From: CAZSLI01 sp964607705
GTDB taxonomy: Bacteria > Actinomycetota > Coriobacteriia > Anaerosomatales > PHET01
Assembly (NCBI GenBank): GCA_964607705.1
Contig: CAZSLI010000008.1
Location: 1 to 64,000, forward strand
Length of the DNA: 64,000 nt
Direction of reading: 5' to 3'
Shown here piece by piece: positions 36,380-44,137 of this stretch. The position numbers and the translations under genes were made by a program. Position 1 is the first letter of the stretch. Every line of letters begins with the position of its first letter. The notes beneath the pieces were generated by a model. That model ran no database searches and was not told the DNA's origin. It saw only the letters and a list, made by a program, of their open reading frames with translations.

Positions 36380-37177
36380 ATGCCGATAGGACCTAAGCGA
36401 CTCCCATTCTTCGAGCACATCGCCGAACTGCGCCAGCGGTTGGTCATCGTGCTGACTACCTTGTTCGTCCTCGCGCTCGCTCTGTACACCTGGGGTTGGC
36501 AGATCTACAACCTGATCATGCTGCCCGTCTTGCCCTCCCTCAAAGCGGTGGGCATCGAGAAGCTCAACATCCTCGGGCCTTTCGGCGGGTTCACGCTTCG
36601 TTTCAAGGTCGCGATGTACGCCGCGGTGATCATCGGCAGCCCGATCATCATCTGGCAGTTCATGGCGTTCTTCCTCCCGGCGCTCAAGCCGAAGGAACGC
36701 CGCTACGTGGTGCCGACCTTCATCGCCATGCTCACGCTGTTCATCTCCGGCATAGTCTTCTGCTACTTCGTCATCACGCCGAAGGCGTTCGAGTGGATGG
36801 TGGGCCAGGCATCCGCGCAGTCCATCGCGATGCTCCCGGACGCTGCCATGTGGTTCCAGGCGGTCACGCTCGTGCTGCTGGCGTTCGGTATCGGTTTCGA
36901 GCTGCCGGTCGTCGTCTTCTACCTGCTGATCTTCAACATCGTCCCGTACAAGAAGCTGCGCGAGAACTGGCGCGTCGCCTACGTCGTGATCGTCACGACA
37001 GCAGCCGTCGCCACTCCTGACTGGTCCCCCGTGACCATGGGTGCGCTCGCCGCAGCCCTGCTCGTCCTCTACGAGGCCAGCCTGTTGCTCGCGCGCGTCG
37101 TCCTGTCACGCCGCATCGCCGAGCAGAAGCGTATGGAGCAGGCCGACGACCTGGTCATCGAGTCGGAAGAGGCGTAG
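36380..37177 (+). CDS. tatC: Sec-independent protein translocase TatC (265 aa)
   Basis: The core receptor of twin-arginine export. It has six hydrophobic segments and the conserved N-terminal LPFFEHIAELRQRL, the FGGFTLRFKVAMYAAVI region, FFLPALKPKERRYV and FELPVVVFYL. Length is normal with a short charged tail. It sits directly after tatA. Downstream hypA begins six bases after its stop, so tat and hyp genes may share a transcript; Tat export of a folded hydrogenase would fit, but no hydrogenase structural gene is seen here. Confidence 0.95.
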   Translation: MPIGPKRLPFFEHIAELRQRLVIVLTTLFVLALALYTWGWQIYNLIMLPVLPSLKAVGIEKLNILGPFGGFTLRFKVAMYAAVIIGSPIIIWQFMAFFLPALKPKERRYVVPTFIAMLTLFISGIVFCYFVITPKAFEWMVGQASAQSIAMLPDAAMWFQAVTLVLLAFGIGFELPVVVFYLLIFNIVPYKKLRENWRVAYVVIVTTAAVATPDWSPVTMGALAAALLVLYEASLLLARVVLSRRIAEQKRMEQADDLVIESEEA

Positions 37178-37183
37178 CGCACG

Positions 37184-37591
37184 ATGCACGAGATGGGCAT
37201 CACCCAAGGCATACTCGCCTCGTCGTTCGAGGCTGCCGAGAACGCCGGCGCGAAGCGTATCACCGAGATCCGTATCACCGTGGGAGACCTGACCGAGATC
37301 CAGGACTTCGCGCTTCAGTTCGCGTTCGAGGCGCTCACGCCCGGCACGATGGCCGAGGGCGCGACGCTCACTGTCACCCACCTCGAGCCGCGCTCGCTGT
37401 GTAACGAGTGCGGGCTCGAGTACGAGCACGACCGATTCACCATGGTCTGCCCGTCCTGCTCTGCGTTCAACGTGTCGCTGCTGCAGGGACGCGAGCTGAC
37501 CATCGACTCGCTCGAGACCGACGGCGGCGAGGACTCCGCCGCAGCTTCGAGCGACGACCCGACCGCCGATACCGTGGAGGAAGCCACCTGA
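37184..37591 (+). CDS. hypA: Hydrogenase nickel-insertion protein HypA (135 aa)
   Basis: The N-terminal MHE (Ni-binding His2) and the zinc site CNEC...CPSC (about residues 72-92) are intact. Family proteins bring nickel with HypB to the [NiFe]-hydrogenase large subunit. The C-terminus has an extra acidic, Ala/Ser/Asp-rich tail of about 20 residues beyond the usual ~113. The stop overlaps the hypB start by one base. Confidence 0.93.
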   Translation: MHEMGITQGILASSFEAAENAGAKRITEIRITVGDLTEIQDFALQFAFEALTPGTMAEGATLTVTHLEPRSLCNECGLEYEHDRFTMVCPSCSAFNVSLLQGRELTIDSLETDGGEDSAAASSDDPTADTVEEAT

Positions 37592-38271
37592 TGGCAACCA
37601 TCGACGTCTCCAAGCCGATCCTCGATCGCAACGAGAAGCTCGCCGCCGAGAACCGGAGGGTCTTCGACGAGAAGGGCATCTTCGTCCTCGACCTCATGGC
37701 CAGTCCGGGCGCCGGCAAGACCTCCACGATCCTTGCGACCATCGCCGCGCTACGCGACCGCTACGGCATCGCCGTCATCGAAGGCGACATCGCCTCAAAG
37801 GTCGATGCCGAGAAGGTCAAGGCGCACGGCATTCCCGCGGTGCAGATCAACACCGGCGGTGCCTGCCACCTTGAGAGCGACATGATCAAGCGCGCCGTTG
37901 CTGCTCTGCCGCTCGACGAGCTTGATCTCATCATCGTCGAGAATGTCGGAAACCTCGTGTGCCCCACCGAGTTCTACCTCGGCGAGCACGCGAAGGTGAT
38001 GATCCTGTCGGTGCCTGAGGGGCACGACAAGCCGTACAAGTACCCCAACATCTTCCAGATCTCGGAGGCCGTGATCCTCAACAAGGTGGACACGATGCCG
38101 GTCTTTGACTTCGACGAGGCCGAGTTCGAGTCGGTCGTCCGCTCGCTCAACCCGAAGTCGCCGATCTTTCGCGTAGCCGCCACGAAGGGCGAGGGCGTGG
38201 ACGCGTGGGCCTCCTGGCTCGCCGAGCGCATCGAGCAGGTGCGCATCGCGGCAGGCAAGGAACCGCGGTGA
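37591..38271 (+). CDS. hypB: Hydrogenase nickel-incorporation GTPase HypB (226 aa)
   Basis: A P-loop GTPase with MASPGAGKTSTI, VIEGDIASKVDAEK, INTGGACHLES, VENVGNLVCPTEFYLGE and the specificity motif NKVDTMP. It drives Ni insertion with HypA. It lacks the histidine-rich nickel-storage N-terminus seen in some homologues. The ATG overlaps the hypA stop, and its own stop overlaps the GTG of the HD-domain gene. Confidence 0.95.
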   Translation: MATIDVSKPILDRNEKLAAENRRVFDEKGIFVLDLMASPGAGKTSTILATIAALRDRYGIAVIEGDIASKVDAEKVKAHGIPAVQINTGGACHLESDMIKRAVAALPLDELDLIIVENVGNLVCPTEFYLGEHAKVMILSVPEGHDKPYKYPNIFQISEAVILNKVDTMPVFDFDEAEFESVVRSLNPKSPIFRVAATKGEGVDAWASWLAERIEQVRIAAGKEPR

Positions 38272-38822
38272 TCGCGCGGGATGAGGCGTTCGCCCTCGTC
38301 ACGGAGCGCATCCCCGGCAAGAACCTCGTCGCGCACTGCGTAGCGACCGAGATAATCATGCGGGCTCTCGCCGAGCACCTCGAGCTTCCGGAGGCAGACG
38401 TCGATCGGTGGGCGCTCGCGGGCCTTCTCCACGACCTGGACTACGCCGAGACCGCTGACGACTTCGAGCGCCACGGCGTCGTTACCGCCGAGGAGCTCGC
38501 CGGACTCGTCGACGACGAGATGATCCACGCCATCCTCGCTCACGCCGACAAGGTGCCGCGTGAGTCCCAGATGGACCGCGCCCTCTGGTGCGCCGATCCG
38601 ACGACCGGCTTCATCGTCGCCGCGGCCCTTGTGCGACCGGAAAAGGACCTGGCCGGCGTCGAGGTGAGGAGCCTCAAGAAGCGCTGGAAAGAGAAGGCCT
38701 TCGCGCGCGGCGCGTCCCGCGATCAGATGGCCGGTCACGAGGAGCTCGGACTCGACCGCGAGGAGTTCCTCGGCATAGCGCTGGCGGCCATGCAGGCACG
38801 CCACGACGAGATCGGTCTCTGA
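38268..38822 (+). CDS. HD-domain protein (184 aa)
   Basis: Starts at a GTG overlapping the hypB stop (GTGA). The metal-binding HD pattern is visible: the His in LVAHCVATEII, the HD in LAGLLHDLDYAET, and the later ILAHADKVP. This arrangement fits small HDIG-type hydrolases or nucleases acting on phosphoesters. The substrate is unknown. Its coupling to hypB may be only operon packing. A gap of about 140 bases separates it from the topoisomerase gene. Confidence 0.82.
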   Translation: MIARDEAFALVTERIPGKNLVAHCVATEIIMRALAEHLELPEADVDRWALAGLLHDLDYAETADDFERHGVVTAEELAGLVDDEMIHAILAHADKVPRESQMDRALWCADPTTGFIVAAALVRPEKDLAGVEVRSLKKRWKEKAFARGASRDQMAGHEELGLDREEFLGIALAAMQARHDEIGL

Positions 38823-38924
38823 CGCTTCTTCCGGCTGCCGGAACGCCCTAATAAGGTTCGCGTAGGGAATCCGTCACGGCGCCCTCGTATCCTCGCGTTG
38901 TATAGAGGGGTTGACGGCCGTGTG

Positions 38925-38930
38925 TATACT
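38925..38930 (+). promoter_or_regulatory. Candidate -10 element (TATACT) for topA
   Basis: TATACT lies 34 bases before the TTG start at 38965. TTGACG at 38911 is too close to serve as its -35. Confidence 0.4.
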
Positions 38931-38964
38931 CGGCTGCAAAACCGCCGCTGCCGGGAGGCGTCAC

Positions 38965-41448
38965 TTGAAGCTCGTCGTCACCGAGAAGAACATCGCTGCC
39001 AAGAAACTGGCTGAGATCCTTGCCGTGGGAAAGCCCAAGACGGACAAGGTCTATAACACCCCCGTGTATTCGTTCCGCCGCGACGGCGAGGACTGGATCT
39101 CGATAGGACTCAAAGGCCACATCCTTGGCGTGGACTTCCCGCTGCAGCTCGTGCACAACGGCGGCTGGAGCGCCGTGTGGGCCGAGGGTGACCCGAGCCC
39201 CGTCACGCTGCCGGAGAGCCTACCCACGCCTCCGTGGCCCAAGAAGAAGCCGTTCACGGTCGACGGCGTCGACCTCAAGACGTGGAAGCTCGCCTCGTTG
39301 CCGTTCCTGGTGTGGGCTCCCGTGGGCAAGACTCCCGCCGAGCGCGAGCTGATCCGCTCCCTCAAGTCGCTTGCGAAGAAGGCCGACGAAGTCTTCATCG
39401 CGACCGACTACGACCGCGAGGGCGAACTCATCGGGTCGGACGCTCGCGGCTTGGTCCGGGGCGTCAACAAGAAGGTACCGATCAAGCGCGCGAGGTTCTC
39501 GGCGATCACCAAGGAAGAGATCGAGCGCGCGTTCTCGGAGGTCACCGAGGTCGACGACTGCCTGGCGCAGGCCGGCGAGTCACGCCAGGACATCGACCTG
39601 GTGTGGGGCGCCGTGCTCACGCGCTACCTCACGATGGCGAAGTTCGCTGGCTACGGTAACGTGCGGTCCGCCGGGCGCGTGCAAACACCGACGCTGGCCC
39701 TCATCGTCGACCGCGAGCGTGAGCGCGAGGCGTTCGTCCCCGAGACCTACTGGCAGGTGAAGGCGCGCTTCGACTCCGCGGGCACCGAGTTTTCGGCGAT
39801 GCACTCTGCGGACCGCTTCAAGGTCGAGGCCGAGGCCCAGAAGGCGATGGCCGCTGTCGAGGGCGCCACGACCGGGCGCGTCACGGCGATGGAGCGCAAG
39901 GAGCGCAAGGCTCAGCCGCCCACGCCCTTCAACACCACTGAGCTGCAGGCGGCCGCCGCCCGCGAGGGACTCTCGCCGGCGCGCACGATGCGCATCGCCG
40001 AGACCCTCTACATGAACGGCCTCATCAGCTACCCGCGTGTCGACAACACCGTCTACCCGCCGTCGCTCGACCTCAAGGGCATCCTCGGCGAGCTGGCGGG
40101 CGTGGCCGCATACCGGCCGTACGCGCAGAGACTGCTCGGCCAAGCGACGCTTCACGCGACGCGCGGCAAGAAGGAGACGACCGACCACCCGCCGATCCAC
40201 CCGACAGGCGCCGGCGATCCGGACAAGCTGAAGCCCGAGGAGTTCAAGCTCTACAACCTCGTGGCGCGCCGCTTCATGGCCACGCTATCGGGACCCGCTA
40301 CCATCCAGGGCACGAAGGTGACCGTGGACGTCAACGGCGAGTCGTTCATCGCTCGCGGCGACGTCCTGCTCGCACCGGGCTTCCGCGAGATCTACCCCTA
40401 CGGCCTCAAGAAGGACGAGGAGCTGCCGAAGCTCGCCGAGGGCGACGGCGTCGACTTCCTCGGCGCCGAGCTCGCCGAGAAGCAGACCGAGCCGCCCTCG
40501 CGCTACAGCCAGGGAACGCTGATCCAGGAGATGGAGAAGCGCGGCCTCGGCACGAAGGCCACGCGCCACTCCATCATCGAGCGTCTCATCGAGGTGCAGT
40601 ACGCCGAGGAGATCGAGAAGGGCAAGGCTATCGCTCCCACCAACCGCGGGCGGGCCGTCATCGACGTGCTCACGCAGTATGCGCCGCGGATCACCACGCC
40701 GGAGATGACCGCCGAGCTCGAGGCCGAGATGGACGCGATCGCGAACGGGCGCTCGCAGCGCGTCGAGGTCGTCGACCACTCGCGGCAACTCCTCGGCAAG
40801 ATCATCGAGGACCTGATCCCGCAGACGGAGCAGGTAGGCGAGATGCTCAAGGCCGCCGCGGCAGACGACGCGCGCGTAGGCAGCTGTCTCAAGTGCGGCA
40901 ACGACCTGCTCGTCAAGCAGTCGGTCAAGACGCGCAGCCAGTTCGTCGGTTGCGCCGGTTGGCCGGACTGCGACGTCACCTATCCGCTCCCTCAGGGCAA
41001 GATCGACACGGCGCCGGAGCCGTGCCCCGAATGTGGCACGCCGCAGGTGACCATCATCCAGTTCCGCCAGAAGCCGCTCGTCCGTTGTCTCGACCCGCAG
41101 TGCAAGACCAACTTCGAGCCCACGATGGACATCGGGCCGTGCCCGACGTGCGCCAAGGACGGGCGCGAGGGCGGCCGACTGATCGCGCAGCGCTCCAAGA
41201 ATCTCAAGCGCTTCGCGCGCTGTACGAACTACGAGGAGTGCAAGACCTCCTACCCGCTGCCGCAGCGCGGTGAGCTGCATGCCACCGAGGAGATCTGTGA
41301 GCCGTGTGGTGCGCCCATGATCGTGGTGACCACTCAGAAGGGCCCCTGGAAGATCTGCATCGATCCCGACTGCCCGAGCAAGGCGGACCAGCCCAAGCGC
41401 AACACGGGCCGCCGCGGCGGCGGTCGCAAGGTGTCCGGTTCGCGTTAG
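38965..41448 (+). CDS. topA: DNA topoisomerase I, archaeal-type (827 aa)
   Basis: A type IA topoisomerase that relaxes negative supercoils. The TTG at 38965 has GGGAGG six bases upstream and begins the conserved Toprim strand (KLVVTEKNIAAKKLAE, Glu7); the frame upstream adds 18 unconserved residues. The Toprim acidic motif is DYDREGE (148-154), and the active tyrosine is Tyr356 in LISYPRVDNTVYPP. Four C-terminal zinc-binding units follow (CLKC, CPEC, CPTC and CEPC, each with a second Cys pair), then a Gly/Arg-rich tail. The N-terminal wording (TEKNIAAKK, IGLKGHILGVDFP) resembles the archaeal TopA family more than the usual actinobacterial TopA, suggesting ancient transfer. An inverted repeat (GCACCG/CGGTGC) follows the stop. 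Confidence 0.93.
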   Translation: MKLVVTEKNIAAKKLAEILAVGKPKTDKVYNTPVYSFRRDGEDWISIGLKGHILGVDFPLQLVHNGGWSAVWAEGDPSPVTLPESLPTPPWPKKKPFTVDGVDLKTWKLASLPFLVWAPVGKTPAERELIRSLKSLAKKADEVFIATDYDREGELIGSDARGLVRGVNKKVPIKRARFSAITKEEIERAFSEVTEVDDCLAQAGESRQDIDLVWGAVLTRYLTMAKFAGYGNVRSAGRVQTPTLALIVDREREREAFVPETYWQVKARFDSAGTEFSAMHSADRFKVEAEAQKAMAAVEGATTGRVTAMERKERKAQPPTPFNTTELQAAAAREGLSPARTMRIAETLYMNGLISYPRVDNTVYPPSLDLKGILGELAGVAAYRPYAQRLLGQATLHATRGKKETTDHPPIHPTGAGDPDKLKPEEFKLYNLVARRFMATLSGPATIQGTKVTVDVNGESFIARGDVLLAPGFREIYPYGLKKDEELPKLAEGDGVDFLGAELAEKQTEPPSRYSQGTLIQEMEKRGLGTKATRHSIIERLIEVQYAEEIEKGKAIAPTNRGRAVIDVLTQYAPRITTPEMTAELEAEMDAIANGRSQRVEVVDHSRQLLGKIIEDLIPQTEQVGEMLKAAAADDARVGSCLKCGNDLLVKQSVKTRSQFVGCAGWPDCDVTYPLPQGKIDTAPEPCPECGTPQVTIIQFRQKPLVRCLDPQCKTNFEPTMDIGPCPTCAKDGREGGRLIAQRSKNLKRFARCTNYEECKTSYPLPQRGELHATEEICEPCGAPMIVVTTQKGPWKICIDPDCPSKADQPKRNTGRRGGGRKVSGSR

Positions 41449-41505
41449 CACCGCGGACGGTGCACGCTCATGCGCGTCTCTCGCGAGGGATTCAGGGGCA
41501 TCTAC

Positions 41506-41511
41506 TAGAGT
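41506..41511 (+). promoter_or_regulatory. Candidate -10 element (TAGAGT)
   Basis: TAGAGT lies 34 bases before the GTG of the nitrilase-like gene; GAGGAGG follows at 41533-41539. Weak evidence, no -35. Confidence 0.3.
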
Positions 41512-41544
41512 GACAGCAATGCCCATGATGCCGAGGAGGCGCCC

Positions 41545-42261
41545 GTGAGGATCGCGGTGATAGAGCACCGGTTGCGTGGAGACGCGCTCGCTGACGCCGA
41601 CGCGCTGGTCGAGGCCTCCAAGAAGGCCGCAGACGGAGGCGCCGAAGTCGTCGTCTTCCCGCACGCTTTGCCGATCGACGAGGCTGAGGCGCACGAGCGG
41701 CTCACGCGCGGCATGTACGGCGTGCCGGGTACTCGGCTGGTTCCTCGGATCGCGGCGAACGTGCGCGCTCAGGTCTTTCCCGTGACCGACCAGGTGCCAG
41801 TCCTCGGCGAGCGTCTCGGGCCGATCGCCCTTCTTCATGGCGACGCCTGCATCAACCCGTCGGTCCTCGAGCGTACAGCGGCCGCGAGCCCCAACGTGCT
41901 CATCATGACGCCGTGCAGCGAGAGCGACCTGCAAGCCGAGGCCATGCTGGAACTGGCGCTGGCGCTCTCGGAGTCGGCGGCCGGGCTCGTGGTGATCGCC
42001 GAGACCGTCGGTGCCGAGATGGGGGACGCCGGCCACGGCGGAAGCGCGATCGTGCTCCTCGGCGAGGTGCTGGCCGAGTCGCTCGGTTCGGACGGTGACG
42101 TGCTCTTCGCGGACCTGCCTGAGCCGATGCCCCGTCCCGAGCCACCGGAGCCGCTTCCCGAGATGCCGACCATTCTCGAGCAGCGCTTAGCCAATCACGA
42201 GGGGCGAAAGCTCGACATGGGCTACCTGGCGGACCTCTCCGACGGCGGTGGCGCGCGCTAG
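41545..42261 (+). CDS. Nitrilase-superfamily-like protein, probably inactive (238 aa)
   Basis: The GTG start is five bases after GAGGAGG. The fold pattern of carbon-nitrogen hydrolases is visible: MRIAVIEHRLRGDALAD, EVVVFPHALPI, GPIALLHGDACINPSVLE, PNVLIMTPCSESD, then VVIAETVGAEMG and GGSAIVLLGEVLAES. In active members the first catalytic residue is the Glu of FPE; here that place reads FPH. No clear catalytic Lys is seen, and the Cys in GDAC may or may not match the nucleophile. The protein therefore looks like a degenerate or repurposed nitrilase. The C-terminus has a proline/glutamate-rich linker. It precedes malate dehydrogenase but has its own promoter-like element between. Confidence 0.6.
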   Translation: MRIAVIEHRLRGDALADADALVEASKKAADGGAEVVVFPHALPIDEAEAHERLTRGMYGVPGTRLVPRIAANVRAQVFPVTDQVPVLGERLGPIALLHGDACINPSVLERTAAASPNVLIMTPCSESDLQAEAMLELALALSESAAGLVVIAETVGAEMGDAGHGGSAIVLLGEVLAESLGSDGDVLFADLPEPMPRPEPPEPLPEMPTILEQRLANHEGRKLDMGYLADLSDGGGAR

Positions 42262-42291
42262 CAAACGGCATGTCCGGTCGCCCGCGCGTGG

Positions 42292-42333
42292 TAGAATCGC
42301 CCGAAGACTTTTCGCGCCCCGGACACGGGGCGC
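42292..42333 (+). promoter_or_regulatory. Candidate -10 (TAGAAT) and leader hairpin before malate dehydrogenase
   Basis: TAGAAT at 42292-42297 lies 60 bases before the GTG at 42358. The leader contains a perfect 7-bp stem (GCGCCCC at 42314-42320, GGGGCGC at 42327-42333) with a six-base loop and no T-run, so it is not a typical terminator. Confidence 0.4.
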
Positions 42334-42357
42334 TCCAGTATCGCGGGAGGGGAATCC

Positions 42358-43293
42358 GTGCCGTATCCGAAGGTGACGGTGGTCGGCGCCGGGCAAGTGG
42401 GCGCGACGGCTGCCGAGCTTCTGCTTCTCCATGACGTAGCCGACGTTGTCATGATCGACGTGGCCGAGGGCATGCCTCAGGGCAAGGCGCTCGACCTGAT
42501 GCATCTGCGCTCGGTCGAGCACTTCGGTCCCCGGGTCACCGGCACCAACGACTACGCCGATACCGCGGGAAGCGACGTGGTGGTCATCACCGCGGGTCTC
42601 CCTCGCAAACCGGGCATGACGCGCGACGACCTCCTCCAGGCCAACAGCGGCATCATGCGCTCGGTCATCTCGCAGGCGGCCGCGGCGTCTCCGGATGCGG
42701 TCTTCGTCTGCGTGACCAACCCGCTCGACATCATGACCTACCTGGCATGGAAGGAGTCGGGCTTGCCGTCCCAGCGCGTGCTGGGGATGGGTGGGGTACT
42801 CGACTCGGCGCGCTTCGCCTTCGCCGTCGCCGAGAAGACCGGCGCCGACATCGCCGATGTAGACGCGCTCGCCATGGGCGCCCACGGCGACGCGATGGTG
42901 CCGATGCCGCGCTTCACCACCGTCAAGGGCACTCCGATCACAGAGCTCCTGCCCGCCGACGACGTCGTCGCGCTCGTCGAGCGCACGATCTTCGGCGGCG
43001 CCGAGGTCGTAGCGTTACTCAAGACCGGCTCGGCGTTCTACGCGCCGGCCGCGAGTATCGTCGCGATGGTGCGTGCGATTCTCGGCGATGACGGCTCGGT
43101 GCTCCCGAGCTGCGTGCTCCTGGACGGGCAGTACGGCATCTCTGACTGCTATCTCTCTGTGCCGGCGAAGCTCGGGCGGACCGGCGTCGTCGAGATCCCC
43201 GAGCTGCCGTTCAACGCCGAGGAGCTGGAATCGCTGCGCGCATCGGCTGCGACTGTGGCTGCATCGCTCGATGACCTCGGGTTGCGGAGCTAG
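42358..43293 (+). CDS. mdh: Malate dehydrogenase, LDH-like type (311 aa)
   Basis: Interconverts malate and oxaloacetate with NAD. The Rossmann motif is VVGAGQVGAT. The substrate loop GLPRKPGMTRDDL carries the Arg pair typical of malate rather than lactate specificity. VTNPLDIM and the catalytic histidine in GAHGDAMVP are present. The GTG start has GGGAGGGG upstream. It is followed two bases later by fumarase alpha, so the two consecutive steps from oxaloacetate to fumarate are encoded together, probably running reductively or as part of the TCA cycle. Confidence 0.95.
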   Translation: MPYPKVTVVGAGQVGATAAELLLLHDVADVVMIDVAEGMPQGKALDLMHLRSVEHFGPRVTGTNDYADTAGSDVVVITAGLPRKPGMTRDDLLQANSGIMRSVISQAAAASPDAVFVCVTNPLDIMTYLAWKESGLPSQRVLGMGGVLDSARFAFAVAEKTGADIADVDALAMGAHGDAMVPMPRFTTVKGTPITELLPADDVVALVERTIFGGAEVVALLKTGSAFYAPAASIVAMVRAILGDDGSVLPSCVLLDGQYGISDCYLSVPAKLGRTGVVEIPELPFNAEELESLRASAATVAASLDDLGLRS

Positions 43294-43294
43294 C

Positions 43295-44137
43295 GTGCTG
43301 ACCGCTGCCCGTCTCGGTGAGGCGGTGCGGGAAGCCGTGCCGATCGCCGCTTGCACGCTTCGCGAGGACGTGCGGCTCGCGCTCTCGACGGCGGCCAAGA
43401 GCGAGCGCTCTCCGCGAGGCCGCGTGGTTCTTGGGCAGCTGCTCTCGAACGCCGACCTGGCCCAAGACGACCGCGTGCCCCTGTGCCAGGACACCGGCTC
43501 GGTGTGGGTGCGCATCGAGCTAGGTAGCGAAGAGACGCTGACGGGCAACGTGCAGACCGAGGTCAACGCCGCGGTCGCCGCCGCATATCGCGACTCCGGC
43601 CTTCGCATGTCCCTCGTCAGAGATGCCCTGCTCGACAGGTCGAACACCGGGGACAACACCCCCGCATTCGTCGATGTCGTCTGGCGCCCGGGTACCGGAG
43701 CGACTGTTCACGTGATGCTCAAGGGCGGCGGTTCGGACAACGCGAGCCGAATCGAGATGCTGGCTCCGGATGCGGGTCTGGCCGGCGTGAAGCGAGTGCT
43801 TCTCGAGACGGTCGAGGCCAAGGCGACGGGGGCGTGCCCGCCGCTGCTCATCGGCGTGGGCGTGGGCGGAACCTTCGACAAGGTCGGCGGCCTCGCCAAG
43901 CGCGCGCTGTTGCGCGAGGTCGGAAGCGTTCCGAAAGACGATCGGGTGACCGCGATAGAGTCGGAGCTGCTCGACGCAGTCAACGCCACGGGGATCGGAC
44001 CGGCGGGCCTCGGCGGCGACACTACCGCGCTGGCAGTGCACGTCGTGACAGCTCCCTGTCACATCGCGGCGTTGCCGGTCGCCATCAACATGGGCTGCTG
44101 CGCGGTACGAAGCGCCACCGTCGAGGTGGCTGGATGA
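43295..44137 (+). CDS. fumA: Fumarate hydratase class I, alpha subunit (280 aa)
   Basis: The N-terminal catalytic part of the two-subunit iron-sulfur fumarase. Recognisable are VPLCQDTGSVWVRIE (first Fe-S cysteine), GDNTPAFVDV, MLKGGGSDN, ACPPLLIGVGVGGTFDK and the Cys near NMGCCAVRSATVEV. The GTG lies one base past the mdh stop. The stop overlaps the start of an MFS transporter gene, which separates it from the beta subunit gene at 45621. The enzyme is oxygen-sensitive, consistent with an anaerobe. A related tartrate dehydratase activity cannot be excluded. Confidence 0.9.
   Translation: MLTAARLGEAVREAVPIAACTLREDVRLALSTAAKSERSPRGRVVLGQLLSNADLAQDDRVPLCQDTGSVWVRIELGSEETLTGNVQTEVNAAVAAAYRDSGLRMSLVRDALLDRSNTGDNTPAFVDVVWRPGTGATVHVMLKGGGSDNASRIEMLAPDAGLAGVKRVLLETVEAKATGACPPLLIGVGVGGTFDKVGGLAKRALLREVGSVPKDDRVTAIESELLDAVNATGIGPAGLGGDTTALAVHVVTAPCHIAALPVAINMGCCAVRSATVEVAG

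Noticed and set aside
41545..42261. Active carbon-nitrogen hydrolase (omega-amidase type) call
   Set aside because: The catalytic Glu position reads His and the Lys is not evident, so activity is not supported.
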